Origin: Pseudomonas sp. Q2-TVG4-2
GTDB lineage: Bacteria > Pseudomonadota > Gammaproteobacteria > Pseudomonadales > Pseudomonadaceae
Assembly (NCBI RefSeq): GCF_013620795.1
Contig: NZ_LGLW01000004.1
Location: 577,779-641,778 of the forward strand
DNA: 64,000 nt
Reading direction: 5' to 3'
The notes under the pieces are model-generated. The model was given only the letters and a program-made list of their open reading frames with translations, was not told the origin of the DNA and did no database searches. The number at the start of each line of letters is the position of its first letter. Position 1 is the first letter of the stretch. The position numbers and the translations under genes are program-made. This document shows positions 17,321 through 25,781 of this stretch, piece after piece.

Positions 17321-18568
17321 GTGGAAGCACATCTGACCGAATGGCTGAACCTGAGTATTCGCTGGATTCATATGATCGTCGGCATCGCCTGGATCGGTGC
17401 CTCGTTCTACTTCGTCTGGCTGGAAAACAACCTCAACCGCGCCAATCCTCGTGACGGCCTGTCGGGCGATCTCTGGGCGATTCATGGCGGCGGCATCTAC
17501 CACCTGGAAAAGTACAAGCTGGCCCCGCCCCAGATGCCGGATAACCTGCACTGGTTCAAGTGGGAGGCCTATACCACCTGGCTATCGGGCGTCGCCCTGC
17601 TGATGGTGGTCTACTACCTCAACCCTTCTCTCTATCTGATCGCACCTGGTAGCGACATGGCACCGGCCATGGCGATCGCCATTGGCTTCGGTTCACTGAT
17701 CGTCGGCTGGTTCGTCTATGACCTGCTCTGCGACTCGCCTTTGGGCAAGAAACCGGCGCTGCTCGGCCTGGTGCTGTTCGTGCTAGTGATCTTCGCCGCC
17801 TGGGCCTATTCCCAGGTTTTCAGCGGGCGCGCGGCGTACATCCACACCGGTGCACTGATCGGCACCATCATGGTCGGCAACGTGTTCCGCATCATCATGC
17901 CGGCACAGCGTGCACTGGTCGCGGCTATCGAGCAGAACCGCACCCCGGACCCGGTCCTACCGGCCAAGGGTCTGCTGCGTTCGCGCCATAACAACTACTT
18001 CACGCTTCCGGTGCTGTTCATCATGATCAGCAACCACTTCCCGAGCACCTATGGCAGCCAGTACAACTGGCTGATCCTGGCAGGGATTTCAGTGCTGGCA
18101 GTATTGGTACGGCATTACTTCAACACCCGCCACGAGAGCAACCGTTTCGCCTGGGCTTTGCCCGCCGCCGCGGTCGGCATGATCTGCCTGGCCTTCGTCA
18201 CCGCACCGAATCGCCAGGGCGGCGTGCCCAATGCCGTTCCCACCAGCCCTCGCGAGCAGAGCATAGAGGCCCAGCAGGCCGCTGCGTCCGCCGAGCAAGG
18301 CACCAACGGTGAGTTCGCCAAGGTTCGCAGTGTGATCGACGAGCGTTGCACCGTCTGCCACGCCGCGCAGCCAAGCAGCCCGCTGTTCAGCGCCCCACCG
18401 GCTGGCGTGATGTTCGATACGCCCCAGCAGATCCAGCAGCAGGCGGCGAAGATCCACGCGCAGGCCGTCGCCAGCCAGATCATGCCGCTGGGCAACATGA
18501 CCAACATGACTCAGGAAGAGCGCGATCTGCTCGGCGCCTGGATCGACAAGGGCGCGCCGATCGAGTGA
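17321..18568 (+). CDS. puuD: Urate hydroxylase PuuD with C-terminal cytochrome c domain
   Basis: Integral-membrane urate oxidase that makes 5-hydroxyisourate and passes electrons to its own cytochrome c domain instead of making hydrogen peroxide. It is about 415 residues. Roughly eight hydrophobic segments begin with WLNLSIRWIHMIVGIAWIGASF, the family start, and include WAIHGGGIYHLEKYK. The C-terminal domain has a CTVCH haem site near residue 343 and a possible Met ligand in MPLGNM. GTG at 17321 is preferred because AGAGG lies eight bases upstream; a GTG at 17303 is possible. No other uricase is seen in the window. Confidence 0.93.
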   Translation: MEAHLTEWLNLSIRWIHMIVGIAWIGASFYFVWLENNLNRANPRDGLSGDLWAIHGGGIYHLEKYKLAPPQMPDNLHWFKWEAYTTWLSGVALLMVVYYLNPSLYLIAPGSDMAPAMAIAIGFGSLIVGWFVYDLLCDSPLGKKPALLGLVLFVLVIFAAWAYSQVFSGRAAYIHTGALIGTIMVGNVFRIIMPAQRALVAAIEQNRTPDPVLPAKGLLRSRHNNYFTLPVLFIMISNHFPSTYGSQYNWLILAGISVLAVLVRHYFNTRHESNRFAWALPAAAVGMICLAFVTAPNRQGGVPNAVPTSPREQSIEAQQAAASAEQGTNGEFAKVRSVIDERCTVCHAAQPSSPLFSAPPAGVMFDTPQQIQQQAAKIHAQAVASQIMPLGNMTNMTQEERDLLGAWIDKGAPIE

Positions 18569-18581
18569 TCGCTGCCCGGAG

Positions 18582-18608
18582 GCCGCGCTTCCGAGCGCGG
18601 CTTTTTTT
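18582..18608 (+). terminator. Rho-independent terminator of puuD
   Basis: GCCGCGCT-TCCG-AGCGCGGC is a perfect eight-base stem followed by seven T, starting 14 bases after the puuD stop. A further hairpin AGCCCCGC-N7-GCGGGGCT at 18721-18743 lacks a T tail. Confidence 0.92.
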
Positions 18609-18784
18609 CGCCCATTCGATACGGCGTAAGCCAATCGAGCCGACCAACGAATCAGGAGAAACCACCAGCGATAACACCGTGACAGGGTTCAGCCCAGGCC
18701 GGAACCACACCACGAATACCAGCCCCGCACGTTCAGCGGGGCTACCGCGACCATCCAATAACAAAAGCGTCCGAGGTGTTTTGC

Positions 18785-20134
18785 ATGAACGAAGTGACCA
18801 AGCGGGAAGCCGCGCCCGTTACGGAAAAGCGACTGCCCCTGCTGCAGATGCTGCTGGTGAGTCTGCAGCACGTGTTGCTGATGTATGGCGGCGCGGTGGC
18901 CGTGCCGTTGATTGTCGGTCAGGCCGCCGGGCTTTCACGTGAGGAAATCGCCTTCCTGATCAATGCCGATCTGCTGGTGGCCGGCATCGCTACGGTTGTT
19001 CAGTCCATGGGCATCGGCCCGGTCGGCATCCGTATGCCGGTCATGATGGGCGCCAGTTTTGCCGCTGTCAGCAGCATGGTAGTGATGGCCGGCATGCCAG
19101 GTGTCGGTATGACCGGCATCTTCGGTGCGACCATCGCCGCTGGCTTCTTCGGCCTGCTTATCGCCCCGTTCGTCTGCAAAATCGTGCGGCTGTTCCCGCC
19201 TCTGGTGACCGGCACGGTGATCACCGCAATCGGCCTCTCGCTGTTCCCGGTTGCAGTGAACTGGGCGGGCGGTGGCACCGGTGCCGGCCAGTTCGGCGCC
19301 CTGCCCTACCTCGGCGTCGCCGCCGCGGTGCTCGCCGTGATCCTGCTGATCAATCAGTTCATGCGCGGTTTCTGGGTCAACGTCTCGGTGCTTATCGGCA
19401 TGGCGCTCGGCTATGTGCTGGCCGGCAGCCTGGGCATGGTCGACTTGTCCGGCATCAGCGCGGCGCCCGCCTTCCAGGTGGTCACACCGAATCACTTCGG
19501 TGCACCGCAGTTCCTGCTCGCGCCAATCCTTTCAATGTGCCTGGTGGTGGTGATCATTTTCGTCGAGTCCGCCGGCATGTTCCTCGCGCTGGGCAAGATC
19601 ACCGGGCAGGAAGTCGACCCCAGCCAGCTGCGCCGCGGCCTGCTGTGCGATGCCGGCGCCACGTTCCTGGCCGGCTTCATGAACACGTTCACCCATTCGT
19701 CCTTCGCCCAGAACATCGGCCTGGTGCAGATGACCGGCGTACGTAGCCGCTACGTGACGGCCATTGCCGGGGTGTTTCTGATCAGCCTGAGCTTATTGCC
19801 GAAGGCCGCCTTCATGGTCGCCTCGATTCCCGCCGCGGTATTGGGTGGTGCCGGTATCGCCATGTTCGGCATGGTCGCCGCGACCGGCATCAAAATCCTG
19901 CAGGAAGCCGATATCGGTGACCGCCGCAACCAGCTGCTGGTCGCGGTGAGCATCGGTCTGGGCATGGTGCCGGTGGTCCGTCCTGAGTTCTTCGCGCATC
20001 TGCCGCACTGGATGGAGCCCATCACCCATAGCGGCATCGCTGTGGCGACCCTCAGCGCGGTAACCTTGAACTTGCTGTTCAACGTACTCGGCGGGCCGGA
20101 GCGCAATGCGCTGACCGGTGCGGCTCAGCACTGA
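18785..20134 (+). CDS. uacT: NCS2 urate permease, UacT-like
   Basis: Inner-membrane proton symporter of the nucleobase-ascorbate transporter family, 449 residues. It begins LQHVLLMYGGAVAVPLIVG and shows the NAT signature as QNIGLVQMTGVRSR, with FVESAGMFLALGKITG and VASIPAAVLGGAGIAMFGMVAATG. The pattern is much closer to E. coli UacT (urate) than to XanQ, which is why I call urate the likely substrate. The ATG at 18785 has GAGG eight bases upstream. A preceding terminator and a following one make it a single-gene unit next to puuD. Confidence 0.88.
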   Translation: MNEVTKREAAPVTEKRLPLLQMLLVSLQHVLLMYGGAVAVPLIVGQAAGLSREEIAFLINADLLVAGIATVVQSMGIGPVGIRMPVMMGASFAAVSSMVVMAGMPGVGMTGIFGATIAAGFFGLLIAPFVCKIVRLFPPLVTGTVITAIGLSLFPVAVNWAGGGTGAGQFGALPYLGVAAAVLAVILLINQFMRGFWVNVSVLIGMALGYVLAGSLGMVDLSGISAAPAFQVVTPNHFGAPQFLLAPILSMCLVVVIIFVESAGMFLALGKITGQEVDPSQLRRGLLCDAGATFLAGFMNTFTHSSFAQNIGLVQMTGVRSRYVTAIAGVFLISLSLLPKAAFMVASIPAAVLGGAGIAMFGMVAATGIKILQEADIGDRRNQLLVAVSIGLGMVPVVRPEFFAHLPHWMEPITHSGIAVATLSAVTLNLLFNVLGGPERNALTGAAQH

Positions 20135-20184
20135 TCGATAGCAGAACGCCGCACCGAACTGGTCCGTAGCCGCTGCACCTCGAT

Positions 20185-20207
20185 GAAACCCGCCTTGTGC
20201 GGGTTTC
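20185..20207. terminator. Terminator hairpin after uacT
   Basis: GAAACCCGC-CTTGT-GCGGGTTTC is a perfect nine-base stem located 51 bases after the permease stop. The T-run is short (TTT inside the stem), so termination efficiency is uncertain. Confidence 0.65.
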
Positions 20208-20287
20208 GTCGTATACAGCCACGGCGAAACTCGACAAGCCTCTCGCCCCCGCTAAAATGCAGGCCCGCCCGCCCCAAGAACCTCGCA

Positions 20288-21838
20288 ATGATTGAAGCCA
20301 GCTGGATCGCCTTCGCCTTCGTTCTCGGCCTCCTCGCTCGTACTGTCGGCTTGCCGCCGCTGATCGGCTATCTGTGCGCCGGCTTCGCCCTGGCCGGCTT
20401 TGGCAGTCACTTCGGCGTCGGCCCGCGGGACAGCGAAATTCTCGCGCACCTCGCCCATCTCGGCGTGTTGCTGCTGCTGTTTACCGTGGGCCTCAAGCTC
20501 AAGCTGAGTAACCTGCTGCGCCGCGAAGTCATCGGCGGCGGCCTGTTGCACTTCCTGATTTCCAGCCTTCTGGTGCTGCCCATCCTCCTGCTTGTTCTCG
20601 ATACGGGCTGGCGCGAGAGCCTGCTGCTGGCCATCGCGCTGTCATTCTCCAGTACCGTTTTGGCAGCCAAGGTATTGGAAGGTAAGCGCGAGCTGCGCGC
20701 CTTCCATGGGCGGGTCGCCATTGGCGTGTTGATCATCCAGGACCTGATCGCATTGGTGGTGATGAGCGTGGCCAGCGGCAAGGTACCGTCGGCCTGGGCA
20801 CTTTTGGTGTTAGGGCTGCCGCTGCTGCGTCCGCTGTTGTTCCGCCTACTCGACCACAGCGGTCACGAAGAGCTGATGGTGCTGCTGGGCCTAGCGCTAG
20901 CGCTGGTGGTTGGCGGTCTCGGTTTTGAGCATCTGGGGCTCAGCTCTGAACTGGGTGCCCTGGCTTTCGGCGCCATGCTGGCCAAGCACAAGCGCGCCAC
21001 CGAACTGTCCAACTCGCTCTGGTCGATCAAGGAGATCTTCCTCGTCGGGTTTTTCCTGCAGATTGGCATCGGCGGCCTGCCGGATACGGACGCCATGCTT
21101 TTCGCCGCGGCGATGGCGGTGCTCTTGCCGCTAAAAGGCGCGCTGTTTTTCTTCCTCTTCCTGCTATTCCGCCTGCGCGCGCGGAGTGCCTTTCTCAGTG
21201 CCTCGAGCCTGACCAACTACAGCGAATTCGGCCTCATCGTCGCCAGCGTGGTGCTGCCGCAATGGCTGACACCGCTGGCCATCACCGTAGCGCTGTCGTT
21301 CGTCGTATCCGCACAGCTCAACCGCGTCTCCCATCCGCTCTATGATCGGCTGGCCAGGCGGCTGATTCCGCTCGAACGCAACACCCGCCACCCGGACGAA
21401 CAACCGGTCTCGCTGGGGGATGCGCAGATCCTGATCATGGGTATGGGCCGTACCGGGCGCGCCGCCTATGATCATCTGCAGAGTAAGGGCTGGCGCCTGA
21501 TCAGTCTCGACTCCGACCCCGTCACGGTCGAAAAGAGCAGCGAGAATGGCCGCCACGTCCTCTTCGCCGATGCCGAGGATCATATGTTCTGGGAGAGCCT
21601 GGAGATGAACAAGGTACAGGCGGTGATTCTGGCGATGAACGACGCAGAGGCCAAGATCATCTCCACCCGCAAGCTGCGCGGTAAGGGCTTCGATGGCCTG
21701 GTCGTCTCACATGCGCTGTACGAAGACATCGCCCAGCAGATCGAAGAGGCGGGCGCCGACCGCACCTACCTCACCATGTCCGAAGCCGGCGCCGGCCTCG
21801 CCGAAAACGTGGCCCAGGAACTGCTCGGCAAGCGTTGA
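20288..21838 (+). CDS. Kef-type cation/proton antiporter with RCK (TrkA-N) domain
   Basis: Monovalent cation:proton antiporter-2 family protein of 516 residues. About a dozen hydrophobic segments (GLPPLIGYLCAGFALAGFG, LALSFSSTVLAAKVLEGK, LGLSSELGALAFGAMLA) form the exchanger. A C-terminal NAD-binding domain begins near residue 380 with ILIMGMGRTGRAAYDHL. It is shorter than E. coli KefB/KefC. It has no obvious purine role. The ATG at 20288 was chosen because relatives start at the first membrane helix; upstream in-frame codons cover the preceding terminator. Confidence 0.87.
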   Translation: MIEASWIAFAFVLGLLARTVGLPPLIGYLCAGFALAGFGSHFGVGPRDSEILAHLAHLGVLLLLFTVGLKLKLSNLLRREVIGGGLLHFLISSLLVLPILLLVLDTGWRESLLLAIALSFSSTVLAAKVLEGKRELRAFHGRVAIGVLIIQDLIALVVMSVASGKVPSAWALLVLGLPLLRPLLFRLLDHSGHEELMVLLGLALALVVGGLGFEHLGLSSELGALAFGAMLAKHKRATELSNSLWSIKEIFLVGFFLQIGIGGLPDTDAMLFAAAMAVLLPLKGALFFFLFLLFRLRARSAFLSASSLTNYSEFGLIVASVVLPQWLTPLAITVALSFVVSAQLNRVSHPLYDRLARRLIPLERNTRHPDEQPVSLGDAQILIMGMGRTGRAAYDHLQSKGWRLISLDSDPVTVEKSSENGRHVLFADAEDHMFWESLEMNKVQAVILAMNDAEAKIISTRKLRGKGFDGLVVSHALYEDIAQQIEEAGADRTYLTMSEAGAGLAENVAQELLGKR

Positions 21839-21894
21839 GCCAGCGCTATGCTCCTACCCCCTTGCCGCCACCAGCCCTACGTGGCGCTCATCTG

Positions 21895-21908
21895 AATTGT
21901 GCACAATT
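21895..21908. promoter_or_regulatory. Perfect 14-base GntR-type operator upstream of xanQ-like gene
   Basis: AATTGTGCACAATT is the most symmetrical member of the ATTGT-N2-ACAAT family in the window. It lies about 40 bases upstream of a possible extended -10 (TGTTATAGT, hexamer 21946-21951), farther out than at puuE and the azgA-like gene. Confidence 0.65.
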
Positions 21909-21945
21909 GGTAAATTAATTGTTTTAAAGCCTGTCCACAGATTGT

Positions 21946-21976
21946 TATAGTCGGATGCATCCTGACCGATCGAACA
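21946..21976 (+). promoter_or_regulatory. Candidate xanQ-like promoter -10 and partial RutR-like site
   Basis: TATAGT (21946-21951) preceded by TG forms an extended -10 element; the -35 is weak. Twelve bases later TGACCGATCGAACA (21963-21976) shares 12 of 14 bases with the perfect palindrome TGACCGATCGGTCA at 40243. Its left half is intact and its right half degenerate, so it is a possible weaker RutR-like operator over the transcription start. Confidence 0.45.
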
Positions 21977-22040
21977 GCTTTTCGGCGATCAGTGAGAGAG
22001 GTCCGTGCAGCCTCGAAAGCCCATGACCGAACAATAACTA

Positions 22041-23555
22041 ATGGCAGGCTTGACCATGACCGCAACCGAATCCAGGAGCGGTGACGCTCCCAACCAGGAC
22101 CTGATCTATCAACTCGAGGATCGCCCGGGTCCGCTCCCCGCTACCTTTGCCGCGATACAGCACGTGCTGGCCAGTTTCGTTGGCGTCATCACTCCCACCC
22201 TGATTATCGGCAGCGTGCTCGGATTAGGTCAGTACGTGCCTTATCTGGTGAGCATGGCGCTGTTCGTCTCCGGTCTCGGCACCTTTATCCAGGCCAAACG
22301 CGTCGGGCCAATCGGCGCCGGCATGCTCTGCCTGCAGGGCACCAGTTTCGGTTTTCTCAGCGTAATTCTGGCGGCTGGCTTCATCGTCAAGAACCGCGGC
22401 GGCAGCCCAGAAGAAATTCTCGCCACCCTGTTCGGGGTCGGTTTCTGTGCCGCCTTCGTGGAAATCGCGGTCAGCCGGTACATCAATCGGCTGCGCAGGG
22501 TCATCACGCCGGTCGTCACCGGCACCATCATTTGCCTGATGGGGCTGTCGCTGATCAAGGTCTCGATGACGGATATCGCCGGCGGGTACGGGGCCGAGGA
22601 TCCCGGCGCGTTGCCCAACCTGGCGCTGGCCGGGCTGGTGCTCGGTACCATCATCGTGCTCAACCGTTTCGGCATCCCGCTGCTGCGGCTGTCCGCTGTG
22701 ATCGTCGCGCTGATGGTTGGCTACTTTGCCGCCTGGACAATGGGCATGGTGGATTTTTCCAGCCTCGCCGCACTTCCGGCGGTCAGCGTGCCACAGCCGT
22801 TCAAGTTCGGCTTCGCCTTCGATTGGATGGCCTTCATCCCGATCGCGGTGATCTTCCTGATCACCCCGCTAGAAACCGCCGGCGACCTGACGGCCAACTC
22901 GATGATCTCGCGGCAGCCAGTCAAGGGCCCGCTGTATATGCAGCGGATCAAGGGCGGCATCCTTGGCGACGGTTGCAGTTCTCTGCTGGCGGCGACCTTC
23001 AACAGCCTGCCGATGACCACGTTCAGCCAGAATAATGGTGTGATCCAGCTGACCGGCGTCGCCAGCCGCCATGTCGGCCTGTACATCGCCGGCATTCTGA
23101 TTCTGCTGGCGCTGTTCCCGGTAGTGGGTGGCGTGCTGCAGCTGATGCCCAAGCCGGTCCTCGGTGGCGCCACGCTGATCATGTTCGGTACCGTCGCGAT
23201 CGCGGGAATCAAGATTCTCGCCGAAGCGGGCCTGAATCGCCGCAACATGCTCATCGTCGCCATCTCGCTGGGCCTTGGGCTGGGTGTGGCCGCCGTGCCG
23301 GATGTGCTGAACCACCTGCCCGAGGTGCTGAAAAACATCTTCGGTTCGCCAATCACCATCGGTGCTTTCAGCGCGATCCTGCTCAACTTTTTCCTGCCGC
23401 GCGAACCGGAAGAACTGGATGACTACGATCCGGACAACCTGATCGAGGACTCGGTTGGCACCAACACCCTGGCGGTCAACATCCCGAGCTACACCCAACC
23501 GGCCTCGAAGGCGACCACCGACGACCCCTCGCAGCATCTCACCCCCTCGGGCTGA
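22041..23555 (+). CDS. NCS2 xanthine permease, XanQ/XanP-like
   Basis: Inner-membrane proton symporter of 504 residues with about 12-14 membrane segments. It shows IQHVLASFVGVITPTLIIG, RVITPVVTGTIICLMGLSLIKV, PLETAGDLTANSMISRQPVKG and the NAT motif QNNGVIQLTGVASR, all matching the E. coli XanQ/XanP branch rather than UacT. Xanthine is the likely substrate. The acidic C-terminal tail after residue 455 is unusually long and hydrophilic. An alternative ATG lies at 22056. Upstream is the strongest GntR-type palindrome of the window, and transcription probably continues into the outer-membrane channel gene. Confidence 0.88.
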   Translation: MAGLTMTATESRSGDAPNQDLIYQLEDRPGPLPATFAAIQHVLASFVGVITPTLIIGSVLGLGQYVPYLVSMALFVSGLGTFIQAKRVGPIGAGMLCLQGTSFGFLSVILAAGFIVKNRGGSPEEILATLFGVGFCAAFVEIAVSRYINRLRRVITPVVTGTIICLMGLSLIKVSMTDIAGGYGAEDPGALPNLALAGLVLGTIIVLNRFGIPLLRLSAVIVALMVGYFAAWTMGMVDFSSLAALPAVSVPQPFKFGFAFDWMAFIPIAVIFLITPLETAGDLTANSMISRQPVKGPLYMQRIKGGILGDGCSSLLAATFNSLPMTTFSQNNGVIQLTGVASRHVGLYIAGILILLALFPVVGGVLQLMPKPVLGGATLIMFGTVAIAGIKILAEAGLNRRNMLIVAISLGLGLGVAAVPDVLNHLPEVLKNIFGSPITIGAFSAILLNFFLPREPEELDDYDPDNLIEDSVGTNTLAVNIPSYTQPASKATTDDPSQHLTPSG

Positions 23556-23632
23556 TCCGCCACCAGCGCCTGGTTGCCACGGTGCCAGGCGCAACACTGT
23601 TCATCACAACAACAAAACCAAAGGGCACCCAC

Positions 23633-24460
23633 ATGAACCTTAGACTCGCTCCTCTTTCGCTCGCGCTGGCCGGCTGCATGCTCGCTGCGCCAGCCTTCGC
23701 CGACGGCATGATGCACTGGCAGAACAACAGCCTCAGCTATCTATACGGCAAGAACTTCAAAGTCGACGATGGCAAAGTTCAGCAGACCATCACCTTCGAG
23801 CACGCCAGCGGCTGGAGCTGGGGCGACATGTTCCTGTTCGTCGACAACAAGTGGTACAACGGCCTCTCCGGCGGCGAAGGCCATACCTATTACGGCGAGT
23901 TCAGCCCGCGATTGTCGCTGGGCAAGATCAGTGGACGCGGCATGTCATTCGGCCCGGTAAAGGACGTGCTACTCGCGGCGACCTACGAGCGCGGCGAGAG
24001 CCTGGCCGACGGCACCCCCAACCAGAACTACCTGCTCGGACCGGCCGTAGATCTCGATGTGCCCGGCTTCGATCGTCTGGCGATCAACATCTATTACCGC
24101 AAGCCTGACGGTACCACCGGCAAGCCCAGCGGCCAGTGGCAGGTCACGCCGACTTGGGCCATGACTTTCCCCGTCGGCAAGTCCGACATCCTCTTCGACG
24201 GCTTCATCGACTGGGTGGTCAACGACGCCGGCTCCGAGCGCCGCGGTGACTTCATCTCGAAAAACCTGCACATCAACCCGCAGATCAAATACGACCTGGG
24301 CAAGGCCCTGGACGGTGAGCCCGGCAAGCTCTATGTGGGTATCGAATACGATTATTGGTCCGATAAGTACGGCATCGAGGATGGCGGTTTCGTCAGCCGC
24401 AACTTCGTCGGCGCCACGGACCAGAACACCGCCAGTCTGTTGGTTAAAGCCCACTTCTAA
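23633..24460 (+). CDS. Tsx/OmpK-type nucleoside-specific outer-membrane channel
   Basis: Beta-barrel porin of 275 residues with a signal peptide (MNLRLAPLSLALAGCMLAAPAFA, cleaved before DGMMHWQ). The Tsx/OmpK family is suggested by the start WQNNSLSYLYGKNFKVDD, FEHASGWSWGDMFLFVDN and the ending LLVKAHF with a terminal Phe typical of outer-membrane barrels. In the family such channels admit nucleosides. Beside the XanQ-like permease (77-base gap) it probably brings purines through the outer membrane. The ATG follows AAAGGGCACCCAC. Confidence 0.87.
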   Translation: MNLRLAPLSLALAGCMLAAPAFADGMMHWQNNSLSYLYGKNFKVDDGKVQQTITFEHASGWSWGDMFLFVDNKWYNGLSGGEGHTYYGEFSPRLSLGKISGRGMSFGPVKDVLLAATYERGESLADGTPNQNYLLGPAVDLDVPGFDRLAINIYYRKPDGTTGKPSGQWQVTPTWAMTFPVGKSDILFDGFIDWVVNDAGSERRGDFISKNLHINPQIKYDLGKALDGEPGKLYVGIEYDYWSDKYGIEDGGFVSRNFVGATDQNTASLLVKAHF

Positions 24461-24486
24461 CGCTAATTCGAATGCGAATGAACGAA

Positions 24487-24511
24487 AGGCAGCCCTCGGG
24501 CTGCCTTTTTT
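24487..24511 (+). terminator. Rho-independent terminator of the channel gene
   Basis: AGGCAGCCC-TC-GGGCTGCCT is a perfect nine-base stem followed by T-rich sequence, 26 bases after the stop. It closes the permease-channel unit. The remaining gap to 24709 shows only a ribosome-binding site. Confidence 0.9.
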
Positions 24512-24709
24512 CGCTCAGGCTGTTCTGCTTACAACCCAGCCGCGTATTGGCGCTTTCCGATACCCACACGGCCTAAAGGCCTATGGCCAAAAGATATTGT
24601 TTTTAACGGAACTCCCTAGCGGGTATCACCCTCGAAGAGATTCAGTCCGCAGCTTAGGCAGCTACGGCACTGCTGACCGGATAGAAACAATCACAACAAG
24701 GAAGTACCC

Positions 24710-25762
24710 ATGCAAAAGCTGTCATTGGGCGTTCGGGACAATAACTTCGATTTTTTGCGCTTCGTGGCTGCAACGCTGGTTCTAATGGGCCATTGCTATT
24801 GGCTGAGCGGGCGTCTGCCAGAAGAGCCGCTGCGCCCTTTGACCGGCGGCACCGATATGGCGGACCTCGCGGTCGATGCCTTCTTCGTCATCAGCGGCTT
24901 CCTGATTACAGCCTCGTACCTGCACGGCAACAGCAATATCAGCTTCATCCTCAAGCGCGCGCTGCGCATCTTCCCAGGGCTGGCCTTCGCCGTGATATTC
25001 GCGCTGCTGGTGATAGGACCGCTGACCACACCGCTGCCGCTGAGTGAGTACTTCAGCGACAGCGAAACGGCGGCCTTCCTGACCAACACATTTCTAATGA
25101 CGCGCTACGAGTTGCCGGGCGTATTTGCCAGCAATCCGTTTCCGGAAGTGGTCAATGGGTCGTTCTGGACGCTGCCCCTGGAGGGCCTGATGTACTGCAG
25201 CGTGCTGCTGCTCGGTGCGCTGAAGCTGCTCAAGCGCCAGATGGTGCTGCTTGGGCTAGGCGTATTGATGGTCGGGCACTTCTTCTTGCTACCGGCGCTA
25301 GGCATTGAAAGCGTGACCATCCTCAAGCTGTTCCGACTGGGCCTGTTCTTCTACTTCGGAGCAGCGCTCTATTTCTATCAGGACCAGGTTCTCTGGGATG
25401 GGCGTATCGCCCTGCTGCTGCTGGCCGCCTCGGTGTTCGCACTGGGCAGCTCGGCCTGGTTCGTCGTGCACATGCTCACCCTGCCCTATCTGGTGATCTA
25501 CCTCGCCTATGCCCGGCTACCGAAGGTGGCGCATTTCGGCAAGCACGGGGATTTCTCCTATGGCATGTACATCTTCGGTTTTCCGGTCCAGCAACTGATC
25601 ATCCACTGGTTCGGCGCCGATATAAACCTGGCGGTATTCGCCCTGTCGAGCATGGCCGTCACCCTGTGCTTTGCCGTGCTGTCGTGGCGGCTGGTGGAAG
25701 CGCCCGCACTGCGCCTGAAGCGCTACACCAATATGAAGTTTCTGCGCGCCGACGCTCGTTGA
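24710..25762 (+). CDS. Acyltransferase-3 family membrane protein
   Basis: Integral-membrane O-acyltransferase of 350 residues with about ten hydrophobic segments. The family hallmarks are NNFDFLRFVAATLVLMGHCYWLSG with the catalytic-type histidine, VDAFFVISGFLITASYL, and KRALRIFPGLAF. These enzymes acetylate or acylate surface polysaccharides. The substrate is unknown and no polysaccharide cluster surrounds it. The ATG follows CAAGGAAGTACCC. It converges on the chemoreceptor gene with only 19 bases between stops. Confidence 0.88.
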   Translation: MQKLSLGVRDNNFDFLRFVAATLVLMGHCYWLSGRLPEEPLRPLTGGTDMADLAVDAFFVISGFLITASYLHGNSNISFILKRALRIFPGLAFAVIFALLVIGPLTTPLPLSEYFSDSETAAFLTNTFLMTRYELPGVFASNPFPEVVNGSFWTLPLEGLMYCSVLLLGALKLLKRQMVLLGLGVLMVGHFFLLPALGIESVTILKLFRLGLFFYFGAALYFYQDQVLWDGRIALLLLAASVFALGSSAWFVVHMLTLPYLVIYLAYARLPKVAHFGKHGDFSYGMYIFGFPVQQLIIHWFGADINLAVFALSSMAVTLCFAVLSWRLVEAPALRLKRYTNMKFLRADAR

Positions 25763-25781
25763 GCGGGGCGCGCACCAGCAG

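Noticed and set aside
18721..18743. Hairpin AGCCCCGC-N7-GCGGGGCT before uacT as a terminator
   Set aside because: No T tail on either strand, and the puuD terminator is already clear at 18582-18608.
24710..25762. Acyltransferase as part of a polysaccharide cluster
   Set aside because: No glycosyltransferase or polymer export gene lies nearby.
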